Shown here: one piece after another, positions 52,252-61,087 of the stretch
Layout: each line of letters opens with the position of its first letter
Numbering within the stretch: the first letter of the stretch is position 1
Assembly (NCBI RefSeq): GCF_019511605.1
Contig: NZ_JAEUAV010000030.1
Location: 26,696 to 90,695, forward strand
Direction: 5' to 3'
DNA from: Paraburkholderia phenoliruptrix
Lineage (GTDB): Bacteria > Pseudomonadota > Gammaproteobacteria > Burkholderiales > Burkholderiaceae
DNA length: 64,000 nt
The notes under the pieces: model-generated
Told to the model about the DNA's origin: nothing
The model's input: only the letters and a program-made list of their open reading frames with translations
The model's database searches: none
Program-made: the position numbers and the translations under genes

Positions 52252-53703
52252 ATGATCCAATTGAAGGATGCTAGCCTGCTTAGGGCCGAATGTTTGCTTG
52301 ACGGTCAATGGTCTGGCGCCGATAGCGGACGTCAAATCGAGATCAACAATCCGGCGACTGGAAAGTTGATTGGGACTGTGCCTTGTATGGGCGAGGCGGA
52401 AACGCAACGGGCGATCATTGCTGCGCAGAGCGCATTGCATGAGTGGCGCGCCCGCACTGCCGAGTCGCGTGCGCAAATCTTATACGCCTGGTACAGGCTG
52501 ATGATGGGTAACCAAGAAGATCTGGCGGTACTGCTTACCCTGGAGCAGGGCAAGCCGCTGGCCGAAGCCCGTGGTGAGATTAGCTATGCTGCGTCCTACA
52601 TCCAGTGGTTCGCAGAAGAGGCGCGGCGTATCTACGGCACCACTATTCCGTCCCCGTGGCCCGACAAGCGTATCGTCGTCGCCAAGGAGCCGGTGGGTGT
52701 TTGCGCTGCCATCACCCCTTGGAATTTCCCGTCTGCAATGATCACTCGGAAGGTAGCTCCGGCTCTGGCGGCGGGCTGCACGATCATTGTCAAGCCAGCA
52801 CAACAAACGCCACTGTCAGCGCTCGCGATGGCCGAGCTCGCGGTACGTGCCGGAGTGCCGGCCGGTGTCTTGAGCGTGTTGACCGGGAGTTCTCGAGAAA
52901 TCGGCGGCGTGCTAACGGCTAGCCCTGTTGTACGCAAACTGACGTTCACGGGGTCGACGGAAGTCGGGAGAGTGTTGGCGGCCCAATGCGCACCAACTCT
53001 GAAGAAGATGTCCTTGGAGCTCGGTGGCAATGCACCCTTCATCGTGTTCGAGGATGCAGACCTGGATGCAGCCGTCGAAGGCGTAATGGTTTCAAAGTAT
53101 CGGAACACTGGGCAGACATGTGTCTGTGCCAACCGGATCCTCGTTCACGCGAGCGTCCATGATGTCTTTGTCGGAAAGCTCAATGCTGCCGTCGGTGCGC
53201 TTCGCGTGGGTAACGGGATGGAGCCAGGCGTTACGCAAGGGCCGTTGATCGACGATGCCGCGTTGCGCAAGGTCCAACAACTGGTTGACGACGCTACCAG
53301 CCGTGGCGCACGTGTGGTTACCGGTGGCAAGGCCCACTCGCTCGGCGGTACTTTCTACGAGCCGACCATCATGACGGATGTGCGGTCCGAGATGCTTGTC
53401 GCCAAGGAAGAGATCTTTGGTCCTGTGGCTTCGGTATTTCGATTCCATACGGAAGACGAGGCTATTCAATTGGCGAATGACACTGAGTACGGGCTTGCCG
53501 CGTACTTTTATACCGAAAGCGCAAGACGCAGTTGGCGCGTCTCTTCGGCCCTTGAGTACGGTATGGTCGGTATCAATAGCGGCCTGATCAGCACGGCCGT
53601 CGCCCCGTTTGGTGGTGTCAAGCAATCGGGTATGGGGCGAGAGGGGGCCTACCTTGGTATCGAAGAGTACGTTGACACCAAGTATGTATGCATGGGCACG
53701 TGA
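52252..53703 (+). CDS. gabD: NAD(P)-dependent succinate-semialdehyde dehydrogenase
   Basis: A 483-residue aldehyde dehydrogenase of the GabD type: ITPWNFPSAMITRKVAPALAAG, FTGSTEVGRVL, LELGGNAPFIVFEDADLDAA and NTGQTCVCANRI with the catalytic Cys. It converts succinic semialdehyde from the HpaI reaction to succinate, completing the route to the citric acid cycle. The usual chromosomal gabD is elsewhere; this copy belongs to the hpa operon by position. Confidence 0.92.
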   Translation: MIQLKDASLLRAECLLDGQWSGADSGRQIEINNPATGKLIGTVPCMGEAETQRAIIAAQSALHEWRARTAESRAQILYAWYRLMMGNQEDLAVLLTLEQGKPLAEARGEISYAASYIQWFAEEARRIYGTTIPSPWPDKRIVVAKEPVGVCAAITPWNFPSAMITRKVAPALAAGCTIIVKPAQQTPLSALAMAELAVRAGVPAGVLSVLTGSSREIGGVLTASPVVRKLTFTGSTEVGRVLAAQCAPTLKKMSLELGGNAPFIVFEDADLDAAVEGVMVSKYRNTGQTCVCANRILVHASVHDVFVGKLNAAVGALRVGNGMEPGVTQGPLIDDAALRKVQQLVDDATSRGARVVTGGKAHSLGGTFYEPTIMTDVRSEMLVAKEEIFGPVASVFRFHTEDEAIQLANDTEYGLAAYFYTESARRSWRVSSALEYGMVGINSGLISTAVAPFGGVKQSGMGREGAYLGIEEYVDTKYVCMGT

Positions 53704-53921
53704 AGTACGTCGCGGGGCAATCCAAACGCCTGCTTGGGGCCGGTACTTATCTTGCCGAAAGATGCTTCGTGTGCAGCAACTTCTCGCATCGTGCAGGAAT
53801 TGCTGGTGACGGTGGCTCGGCGTGCCGACGCACATTTCCCATCACGGCACGCGAGATTATCTTCTAGAAGCAACCCACCCAGCTTAGCGGGCGATGAAAT
53901 TTTGCAATTTGCGCCGCCATC

Positions 53922-53948
53922 GCGCCGGAGGCATGCGACCTCCGGCGC
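53922..53948. terminator. GC-rich stem-loop between gabD and the chemoreceptor gene
   Basis: 10-bp perfect arms GCGCCGGAGG / CCTCCGGCGC around a 7-base loop. CCTTTTCTCC follows about 20 bases later, a poor T-run. It may terminate the hpa operon or act as a leader structure for the chemoreceptor mRNA. Confidence 0.45.
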
Positions 53949-53995
53949 CTGCCCACGTGCGCCTTTTCTCCTCGAAAAAAAGAAGGAGTTTGGGA

Positions 53996-55597
53996 ATGAA
54001 GCGTAGAGAAATGACTTTTGCTGCCAGGTTGGGGGCGGGCTTAGCGCTGTTGGTACTGTTGGGATTGCTAATTACGTTAGTGGTTCGCTACCAGTTAGGT
54101 AACATCGGCGGCGACGTAAGATATCTCGTCGACGAGCGGCTGCCCGGGTACGATGAAGCGAGCCAGGTCGCTGACGATGTCGGTGACTTGGCTCTCGCAA
54201 CACTAAAGCTCGTGGTCCTAAGCAGCGATCAGGGTTTGGCCGAACAGAGGATCCGTGTGGATAATGCGAGGGCCAATATCAATGAACTTCTCGGAAAACT
54301 GACGACGCAGACCCAGTCGAATGAAGGGCGAGCTTTGCTTCAGGCGGTTATCGAAGCAAGCGGACCTTACAATGCAGCGCTGGACAAAGCTGTTGCGTTA
54401 GTTAAGCAAAACAAGAATGTAGAAGCGCGCGACCTGCTGTTTGGCGAAGTGAACGTTCTACAGACAGCGATGCGTGACAGTCTGAATCGCTTTCTTGTAT
54501 TTCAGCGGGGGCAAATGAGAAAGAGTGCCGATCAGGTACAGAAAACCGTAACCACCACGGGTACGCTGACGGTGTTCTTGGGCGCACTGGCGTCCATCGC
54601 AAGTGCTCTTCTCGCATGGCTTATGTCTGGCTGGCTAAGTCGGCAGCTAGGCTGCGAACCGGCCTATGCGGCCAACGTTGCCCGTGAGATAGCTGCTGGC
54701 GACCTCACCGTGGATGTGCAACTTCGCGCGGGAGACAGTTCGAGCGTGCTAGCGGCTATGCGGCACATGCGAGACAGCCTCGCCGATGTAGTCGCGGTTG
54801 TGCGCCAAGGGTCGGAAGCCGTCGCTTCTGTCAGCGTGCAGATCGCTCGGGGCAACATGGATCTGTCAGCCCGGACCGAAAGCCAAGCCGGATCCGTGGA
54901 GGAGACGGCGGCCTCGATGGAAGAGTTGGGCTCTACTGTTCGGCAGAACGCGGACAACGCACGCCAAGCCAATCAGTTGGCGGTATTGGCTTCTGAAGTT
55001 GCGGCTAAGGGCGGGGAGGTGGTATCGCGAGCGGTGCAGATGATGGGATCAATCAATGCGTCTTCCAAGAAGATCGAGGACATCACTGGTGTGATCGAGA
55101 GCATCGCGTTTCAAACCAATATTTTGGCGCTAAACGCCGCGGTCGAGGCAGCGCGTGCCGGCGAGCAGGGGCGGGGATTCGCAGTTGTGGCTGAGGAGGT
55201 TCGTGCGTTGGCCCAACGATCAGCTGCGGCGGTTAAGGATATCAAATCACTTATTGACGATTCGGTGGAAACGGTTAGCCAAGGTAGCGAACTGGTCGGC
55301 CAGGCGGGTATCACCATGGCTGAGATAGTCGAAAGCACGAAGCGCGTGACTGACATCATGGGCGAAATCACAGCCGCCACCCGCGAACAAAGCTCGGGTA
55401 TTGAGCAGGTAACTCAAGCGATTGCGCAGATCGATAAGGTGACGCAACAAAATGCCGTGCTGGTCGAGGAGGCTGCTGCTGCGGCGCGGTCGATGCAAGA
55501 ACAAGCGGCAGGCCTTACGCAAGCAGTTAGCGTGTTCAAGCTGGGTAACGGTTCACGCTCGGGGATTGCTGACAATGGAGCGCACATAGCCCCCTAA
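53996..55597 (+). CDS. Methyl-accepting chemotaxis protein
   Basis: A 533-residue chemoreceptor. TM1 (about 9-31), a periplasmic four-helix-bundle-like sensor (about 32-188), TM2 (about 190-212), HAMP, then the signalling helices with the hairpin tip IESIAFQTNILALNAAVEAA and GRGFAVVAEEVRALAQRSA. No C-terminal WxxF tether is present. ATG 53996 has AAGGAG 7 bases upstream. Located right after the homoprotocatechuate operon, it may sense the aromatic acid or a metabolite. Confidence 0.93.
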   Translation: MKRREMTFAARLGAGLALLVLLGLLITLVVRYQLGNIGGDVRYLVDERLPGYDEASQVADDVGDLALATLKLVVLSSDQGLAEQRIRVDNARANINELLGKLTTQTQSNEGRALLQAVIEASGPYNAALDKAVALVKQNKNVEARDLLFGEVNVLQTAMRDSLNRFLVFQRGQMRKSADQVQKTVTTTGTLTVFLGALASIASALLAWLMSGWLSRQLGCEPAYAANVAREIAAGDLTVDVQLRAGDSSSVLAAMRHMRDSLADVVAVVRQGSEAVASVSVQIARGNMDLSARTESQAGSVEETAASMEELGSTVRQNADNARQANQLAVLASEVAAKGGEVVSRAVQMMGSINASSKKIEDITGVIESIAFQTNILALNAAVEAARAGEQGRGFAVVAEEVRALAQRSAAAVKDIKSLIDDSVETVSQGSELVGQAGITMAEIVESTKRVTDIMGEITAATREQSSGIEQVTQAIAQIDKVTQQNAVLVEEAAAAARSMQEQAAGLTQAVSVFKLGNGSRSGIADNGAHIAP

Positions 55598-55673
55598 GTG
55601 CTGCGAAAACGGCCGCGGCGAGTTAAGGCATCGGAGAAGCGCGTGACGCCGGCGCCCTGGAATCGCCGTGGCC

Positions 55674-56579
55674 TCAATCTTCCGGGTATTTCTCCAGTTC
55701 GGCGGCAAGCACGTCGATCGCAAGGCGTGATCGGAGTGGCAGATACTGGGCGGCGGGCCAGACCGCGTAGCACTCCATGGCCGCGCTCGGCCGATCGCCC
55801 CATATTTCAACGAGTTCGCCCTGCTGCATCCGCTCTCGGATCAGCCAGTAGGGCAGCCAGGCCAAACCCATGCCCTCGACCGCGGCGTCCGCGATCACTT
55901 CCAGATCGTCGAAACGCAGACGCGAGATGACTGGAACGTCAACGAGCGCACCCGTCGCGTCAGGAAGCTGCCAGACCAAGCCATGATCATTGCGCCAGTA
56001 CGGCAGCAGGTCGTGGTCTGTGAGGTCAGCCAGCGTGCGCGGCTCGCCCCATGCCGCCAGATAGGCTGGCGAGGCGCACAGCACTTTTCGCTGGCTGACC
56101 AAGCGGCGCGCGTGCAGCGTCGAGCCATTGCCGAGGCGACCGTTGCGGACGGCGACGTCGAAACCTTCGGCGATCATGTCCACTTGGCGGTCGCTGAAAC
56201 TCAGTTCCAGCTCGAGTTTGGGATGTTGCCGCGCATAGGACCGTAAGATGGGCGCGACGCAGTGACGGCCGAACAGAACGGGCAGCGTTACCCGCAGCTT
56301 ACCGATCACTTCCCGCCGGCCGTTCTCGAGCATGGTCTCGCCCGCACGCAATTCGTCGATGGCACGCAGGCAGCGCTCGTAGTACTGCTGGCCGTCCTCG
56401 GTCAGGCTTTGGCTTCTTGTGGTTCGCTGGAAGAGCTGGACACCAAGTCGCTCTTCTAGGCGTGCGATGGCCTTGCCGACTGCAGAGCGCGTCAGCGAAA
56501 GCCGTTCACCGGCTTTCGCGAAGCCGCCGGCCTCGACAACCTCCACGAACAACTGCACGCCATCAAATCTGTCCCGCAC
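55674..56579 (-). CDS. LysR family transcriptional regulator
   Basis: A 301-residue regulator from GTG 56579 (VRDRFDGVQLFVEVVEAGGF). The helix-turn-helix is LSLTRSAVGKAIARLEERLG; the effector domain contains the CCPxx-like ELSFSDRQVDMIAEGFDVAVR of the DsdA/PgrR-type group. A longer frame starts at GTG 56615. It is divergent from the operon at 56769 and likely controls it in response to a quinone, aldehyde or other electrophile. Confidence 0.9.
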   Translation of the reverse strand: MRDRFDGVQLFVEVVEAGGFAKAGERLSLTRSAVGKAIARLEERLGVQLFQRTTRSQSLTEDGQQYYERCLRAIDELRAGETMLENGRREVIGKLRVTLPVLFGRHCVAPILRSYARQHPKLELELSFSDRQVDMIAEGFDVAVRNGRLGNGSTLHARRLVSQRKVLCASPAYLAAWGEPRTLADLTDHDLLPYWRNDHGLVWQLPDATGALVDVPVISRLRFDDLEVIADAAVEGMGLAWLPYWLIRERMQQGELVEIWGDRPSAAMECYAVWPAAQYLPLRSRLAIDVLAAELEKYPED

Positions 56580-56594
56580 GGCCAAACCCCGCGA

Positions 56595-56661
56595 TTGTAG
56601 AAAAAAACGATGCACTGAGTGGAAAAATGACCGCCAATGCTTTTATAAATTCTACATTAGA
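56595..56661. promoter_or_regulatory. Divergent promoter region with LysR-box candidates
   Basis: TTGTAGAA (56595-56602) and TTCTACA (56650-56656) form an inverted pair, and TCTA-CAT-TAGA (56651-56661) fits a T-N11-A LysR box. The region is AT-rich with TTTATAAA in the middle, lying between lysR and the flavodoxin-like gene. Confidence 0.35.
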
Positions 56662-56768
56662 GTGGCGAAGCAGCAAACACCTGCTGCGATGTTGAGCCGG
56701 GGCGCGTCAAAGACCAATGACTTGACCGAACCCTCGCTGCGCGCATGGACAACAACAAGGGCAGATCG

Positions 56769-57335
56769 ATGTTGATTTCAATTGTGTATGACAGTGGTTA
56801 CGGCCATACGGCACGGGTGGCGGAAGCCGTTGCGGAAGGAGCCAAAGAAGAAGGTGCCGACGTGAGACTCATCCCCGTTGCCGAGGGCCCGGTGGATTGG
56901 GCGCTGCTGGAGAAAAGCGATGCCATCATTTTTGGATCGCCGACCTACAACGCCATGATTAGCGCCCGCTTCAAGCAGTTCTTCGAAGATTCGACCAAAG
57001 CTGCATGGACACCGCAGAAGTGGCGCAACAAGATCGCCGCCGGCTTCACCAACTCTGGTGCCCAGCACGGAGACAAGCTGAACGCGCTGGTTTCCATGGC
57101 GCTGTTTGCCGCTCAGCACGGCATGATCTGGGTGGGCCTAGACATGATGCCTGGCAACGCAAGCAGTACCGGCAGTGAGAACGACCTCAACCGCCACGGA
57201 AGTTGGCTCGGCGTGATGACGCAGTCGAACACTGACCAGAGCGCCGATCTCACACCGGGCCGCAGCGATCTGGATACCGCCTCATATCTTGGCAAGCGCG
57301 TTGCCCAGACGGCCGGCCGCTTCAATCCTGCATAG
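56769..57335 (+). CDS. Flavodoxin-fold NAD(P)H:quinone oxidoreductase (WrbA-like)
   Basis: A 188-residue flavodoxin-fold protein: IVYDSGYGHTARVAEAV (FMN phosphate loop), DAIIFGSPTYNAMISARFKQF and FTNSGAQHGDKLNAL. It likely reduces quinones by two electrons with FMN. ATG 56769 has AAGGGCAG upstream; ATG 56745 is in frame without a clear site. First gene of a seven-gene operon. Confidence 0.85.
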   Translation: MLISIVYDSGYGHTARVAEAVAEGAKEEGADVRLIPVAEGPVDWALLEKSDAIIFGSPTYNAMISARFKQFFEDSTKAAWTPQKWRNKIAAGFTNSGAQHGDKLNALVSMALFAAQHGMIWVGLDMMPGNASSTGSENDLNRHGSWLGVMTQSNTDQSADLTPGRSDLDTASYLGKRVAQTAGRFNPA

Positions 57336-57370
57336 ACCGTTCCGGACCCATCCACCCAGGAGTAAAACCC

Positions 57371-57670
57371 ATGAAATTGCTTTGCCTCGACGTTCCGCTG
57401 CCGGGCGCCACGATGGAGAAATATGCGCCGCATATGGCGGACGAAGCGCGCCACGCTTGGCAGATGTACAAGGGCGGCATCATTCGGGATATCTACTTTC
57501 GCCAGGACCGTCCCGGTGTGGCGATTATCGCCGAAGCTGAATCGGTCGAAGCCGCCAAGGCCGCGCTCGACGAGTTTCCGCTCGCCCAAGCCGGTCTCAT
57601 CGGCTGGGAGGTGATCCCGCTCGGCCCCTTCACCAACTGGGAAACGCTGTTCGCAAGTGGTAACGCCTGA
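57371..57670 (+). CDS. Small dimeric alpha/beta-barrel protein (YciI/muconolactone-isomerase-like)
   Basis: A 99-residue protein (KLLCLDVPLPGATMEKY, YFRQDRPGVAIIAEAESVEAAKAALDEFPLA, IGWEVIPLGPF). The pattern of two beta-alpha-beta units and the AESVEAAKAALD helix matches the ferredoxin-like dimeric barrel group (muconolactone isomerase, YciI). Reaction unknown. GGAG lies before the ATG at 57371. Confidence 0.72.
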   Translation: MKLLCLDVPLPGATMEKYAPHMADEARHAWQMYKGGIIRDIYFRQDRPGVAIIAEAESVEAAKAALDEFPLAQAGLIGWEVIPLGPFTNWETLFASGNA

Positions 57671-57776
57671 AATCCGCTTTCGACCGTCACCGCGCAGGGC
57701 GAACGACCCCGCCGCGGATACGGCGCGGCCGCCCTCCTCGAAAGCCAGTGGCACGAGAAAAGGAGTATCCACCATC

Positions 57777-58826
57777 ATGAACGTACTCGGCTTCGCCGCT
57801 CAATCGGCCTCCAGCCCGCTCGAACGCTTTGCTTTCGAGCGACGCGCCCCGCGAGCTGATGACGTTGTCATCGACATCCTCTATTGCGGCGTCTGCCACA
57901 CCGATCTGCACTTGGCACGCAACCACGGGGGCTTCACTACGTTTCCGATCGTGCCCGGCCACGAGATCATCGGGCGCGTGCGGCAGGTCGGATCGGCTGT
58001 CTCACGCTTCAAGGCCGGCGATATGGTCGGCGTGGGCTGCATGGTCGATTCCTGCCAGCACTGCGAGCCTTGCATGAAAGGCTGGGAGCAGGACTGTGTC
58101 GAAGGCTCGACGTTTACCTACAACGGCATCGACCGTCAGGACGGCAGCGTCACCTATGGCGGCTACTCCGATGCGATTGTCGTGCGTGACAGATTTGTGC
58201 TGTCGCTGCCCGACGGGCTCGATCCGGCGGGCGCTGCGCCGCTGCTTTGTGCCGGCATCACCACTTGGTCGCCGCTGCACCGTTGGAACGTTGGCAAAGG
58301 CAGTAAGGTGGCGGTGATCGGCTTGGGCGGACTCGGACACATGGCGCTAAAGCTGGCCAGGGCGCTCGGTGCCGAGGTGACCTTGTTCACCCGTTCGGCG
58401 GGCAAGGAAGAAGACGCCTTCCGCCTGGGTGCCGATCACGTGGTGTTGTCGAATGATCCAGAGCAGATGAAGGCCGTTGCCGGTCGCTTCGACGTAGTCA
58501 TTGATACGGTCCCCTACGATCACGACGTCAATCCCTATATGCCGACACTGACACTCGAAGGTGTCCTTGTGCTCGTCGGCTACATGGGGCCGCTCAGCAC
58601 GCCGGTGAACGCCGGCGGCGTCGTGCGGGGCCGCAGGGCCATCTCGGGTTCCTTCATCGGCGGTGTGCCGGAAACGCAGCAGATGCTCGATTTTTGCGGA
58701 AAGCACGGCATCGCCTCGGACGTCGAGATCATCCCCATCCAGAACATCAACGAAGCCTATGAGCGCATGTTGAAGAGCGACGTGAAGTATCGCTTCGTCA
58801 TCGACATGGCCTCCATCAAGTCCTGA
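57777..58826 (+). CDS. NADP-dependent zinc alcohol dehydrogenase (cinnamyl/YahK type)
   Basis: A 349-residue medium-chain dehydrogenase. Catalytic zinc: CGVCHTDLH and GHEIIG; structural zinc: CQHCEPCMKGWEQDC; NADP site GLGGLGHMALKLA. The YahK/AdhC group reduces aldehydes with NADPH. ATG 57777 follows AAGGAG. With the LysR and other redox genes this suggests aldehyde detoxification. Confidence 0.92.
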   Translation: MNVLGFAAQSASSPLERFAFERRAPRADDVVIDILYCGVCHTDLHLARNHGGFTTFPIVPGHEIIGRVRQVGSAVSRFKAGDMVGVGCMVDSCQHCEPCMKGWEQDCVEGSTFTYNGIDRQDGSVTYGGYSDAIVVRDRFVLSLPDGLDPAGAAPLLCAGITTWSPLHRWNVGKGSKVAVIGLGGLGHMALKLARALGAEVTLFTRSAGKEEDAFRLGADHVVLSNDPEQMKAVAGRFDVVIDTVPYDHDVNPYMPTLTLEGVLVLVGYMGPLSTPVNAGGVVRGRRAISGSFIGGVPETQQMLDFCGKHGIASDVEIIPIQNINEAYERMLKSDVKYRFVIDMASIKS

Positions 58827-58838
58827 GGAGTCCGATAC

Positions 58839-59528
58839 ATGACAAACACGATCAAACCGATCCTGTGCGTGGTGACCAGCCACCCCATCCGTGGGGACAG
58901 CGGCGAGCCCACAGGCTTTGCCATGGTCGAGTTGACCCACCCGCTGGAAGTTTTCGAGGCCGCTGGCATCCCGGTGGAGATCGCCTCCATCCGCGGTGGC
59001 CATCCGCCGATCGACTTCTTTGACCTGTCGGACCCGGTCAACGCGCATTACTGGCAGGATAAGGGCTTCCGCGACGCGTTGGCTCATTCCCTCGTGCTCG
59101 GCGATCTCGATCCCTCGCGCTACTCGGCGGTCTTCTTCGCGGGCGGCCACGGCACGATGTGGGATTTTGCAGACAGCGCGGCCCTGCAGAAGGTCATACG
59201 CGAGATCTGGGAGGCTGGCGGCATCGTTTCGGCCGTCTGCCATGGCCCTGCGGCACTGGTGAACGCGACATTGTCGGACGGCGGCTATCTCGTCGCAGGC
59301 AAGAAGGTCGCTGCCTTCACCGATGAAGAAGAGGCCGAGGTCAAATACACCAAGGTCGTGCCGTATCTGCTGGCCAGCACGCTGAAGGAGCGCGGCGCGC
59401 TGCATCAGCCAGCACCTAACTGGTCAGAGAAGGTGGTAACCGATGGCCGCCTCGTTACGGGCCAGAACCCGGCCTCAGCGCGTGGCGTGGGCAATGCGGT
59501 CGTCGCTCAGTTGAAGGCGACAACCTGA
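58839..59528 (+). CDS. DJ-1/PfpI family protein (Hsp31/glyoxalase III-like)
   Basis: A 229-residue class I amidotransferase-fold protein. FFAGGHGTMWDF gives the Glu/Gly elbow and VSAVCHGPAAL has the nucleophilic Cys; the DEEEAEV segment is Hsp31-like. Such proteins act as glyoxalase III or protein deglycase, removing methylglyoxal. It starts 12 bp after the alcohol dehydrogenase. Confidence 0.9.
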   Translation: MTNTIKPILCVVTSHPIRGDSGEPTGFAMVELTHPLEVFEAAGIPVEIASIRGGHPPIDFFDLSDPVNAHYWQDKGFRDALAHSLVLGDLDPSRYSAVFFAGGHGTMWDFADSAALQKVIREIWEAGGIVSAVCHGPAALVNATLSDGGYLVAGKKVAAFTDEEEAEVKYTKVVPYLLASTLKERGALHQPAPNWSEKVVTDGRLVTGQNPASARGVGNAVVAQLKATT

Positions 59529-59589
59529 CAGAGGGCCGAAGAGTGGATCGCGGATCGGACAAAGCACATCCAAACCTGTAGAGGTGTTT

Positions 59590-60621
59590 ATGAAACTGAT
59601 CTGCGTTGAGGAGCACGTGCTCGATCCGGCCATTGGCAAGGCAGCACAGGCGCGTGCATTGGCTGAAGCTCCCTATCTTCCCGACTGGGGTAGCCGCGTG
59701 ACCGATGGCCGTAACGTCGCCGATCACAGCCGTCCGCACGTGGTAGCGGCCAGCGAGTCAGCACACAAGGCGCTGGACATGGGCGCTGCGCGCTTGGCGG
59801 ACATGGATGCGGCAGGCATTGGCATGCAGGTGCTCTCCTATGGCGGATTCCCCCAGTTACTGCCAGCTCAAGAAGCCATCGATCTGAATCGCGCCGCCAA
59901 CGACAGGCTGGCAGAGACTGCGCAGGCGCATCCCGAGCGCTTCGCCGGCTTTGCCACCCTGCCGTGGCAGGCGCCGGAAGCGGCCGCGCGGGAGTTGGAG
60001 CGGGCAGTGACGGAGCTTGGTCTGAAAGGGGCGCTCATCAACGGCCGTCCCGGCGAAACCTTCCTGGACGATCCGCGCTACACCCCGATCCTGGCGGCGC
60101 TCGATGCTTTGCACGTCCCGTTGTTCGTCCATCCCGGCTTGCCGTTGCCGGCGGTGCAAGCCCCGTACTACGGGGGATTCAATCGCGAGCTGAGTGCGCG
60201 CCTGTCGATGTTCGCCTGGGGCTGGCACAACGAGGCCGGTATCCACGTCGTGCGTCTGTTGCTGGCGGGGGTGTTCGACCGCTACCCGAACCTGCAGCTC
60301 ATCAGCGGACACTGGGGCGAAATGGTGCCGTTCTACCTACAGCGCCTGGAGGATTCGATTCCGCAGGAAGCCTCCGGCCTGAGCCGCCCCATCGTGCAGA
60401 TTTATCGCGAGCATGTGTACGTCACACCCAGCGGCATGCTGACGTTGCCACACTTCCAGTTCGTTCATTCATTGCTGGGAGCGAAGCGCATCCTGCATTC
60501 CATCGACTACCCCTACCAAAGCCTGGACGGTGCGCAGGCGTTCATCGATGCACTTCCCGTGAGCGATGCCGAAAAGGCACTCATTGCCCACGGCAACGCG
60601 GAACGTCTGTTGCGCCTTTGA
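59590..60621 (+). CDS. Amidohydrolase-family decarboxylase (2,3-DHBD/gamma-resorcylate type)
   Basis: A 343-residue TIM-barrel metal protein. VEEH (residues 5-8), LFVHPGLP, ISGHWGEMVPF and HSIDYPYQS carry the metal ligands and acid/base pair seen in dihydroxybenzoate and resorcylate decarboxylases and ACMSD. It may decarboxylate an aromatic hydroxy acid. ATG 59590 follows GAGGTG. Alternative: a general amidohydrolase 2. Confidence 0.85.
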   Translation: MKLICVEEHVLDPAIGKAAQARALAEAPYLPDWGSRVTDGRNVADHSRPHVVAASESAHKALDMGAARLADMDAAGIGMQVLSYGGFPQLLPAQEAIDLNRAANDRLAETAQAHPERFAGFATLPWQAPEAAARELERAVTELGLKGALINGRPGETFLDDPRYTPILAALDALHVPLFVHPGLPLPAVQAPYYGGFNRELSARLSMFAWGWHNEAGIHVVRLLLAGVFDRYPNLQLISGHWGEMVPFYLQRLEDSIPQEASGLSRPIVQIYREHVYVTPSGMLTLPHFQFVHSLLGAKRILHSIDYPYQSLDGAQAFIDALPVSDAEKALIAHGNAERLLRL

Positions 60622-60703
60622 TGCGGGGCGAGAAACCGCGATGAAACGACAGGACGCGAGATAGGTCATCCGAATCGCCTCAACTAATCGAAGGAGATCA
60701 ACC

Positions 60704-61087
60704 ATGAGTTGGACACAGGAGGAACTGGCGCGGATCGACCGGGCCGACGACCTGAAGATCGCGCCATTCCGAGAGGACGGCAGCACCTATGGCACTCCGA
60801 CATGGATCTGGGAGGTAGTGGTGGATGGTGAGCTGTACGTACGCGGTTACAACGGCCAGCGCTCGCGCTGGTACCAAGCTGCGATCCGCCAGAAAGGCGG
60901 GCGCATTATTGCCGCTGGCATGACTCGGGAAGTCGCGTTCGAGTCGGTCGAAGGCTCGCTCAACGACCGCATCGACGAGGCGTATAGGGCCAAGTACAGC
61001 AAGAGCCAGTACCTGACTCCGATGACCAGCGCTCGGGCTCGAGCCGCAACCATTCGCATCATTCCGAAAGACGGAGACACAACATGA
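60704..61087 (+). CDS. DUF2255 family protein
   Basis: A 127-residue protein. WTQEELARIDRADDLKIAPF, the VDGELYVRGYNGQRSRWYQA core and VEGSLNDRIDEAYRAKY are DUF2255 hallmarks; the fold resembles the flavin-binding split barrel. No reaction known. AAGGAG precedes the ATG; its end overlaps the next start (ATGA). Confidence 0.88.
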   Translation: MSWTQEELARIDRADDLKIAPFREDGSTYGTPTWIWEVVVDGELYVRGYNGQRSRWYQAAIRQKGGRIIAAGMTREVAFESVEGSLNDRIDEAYRAKYSKSQYLTPMTSARARAATIRIIPKDGDTT

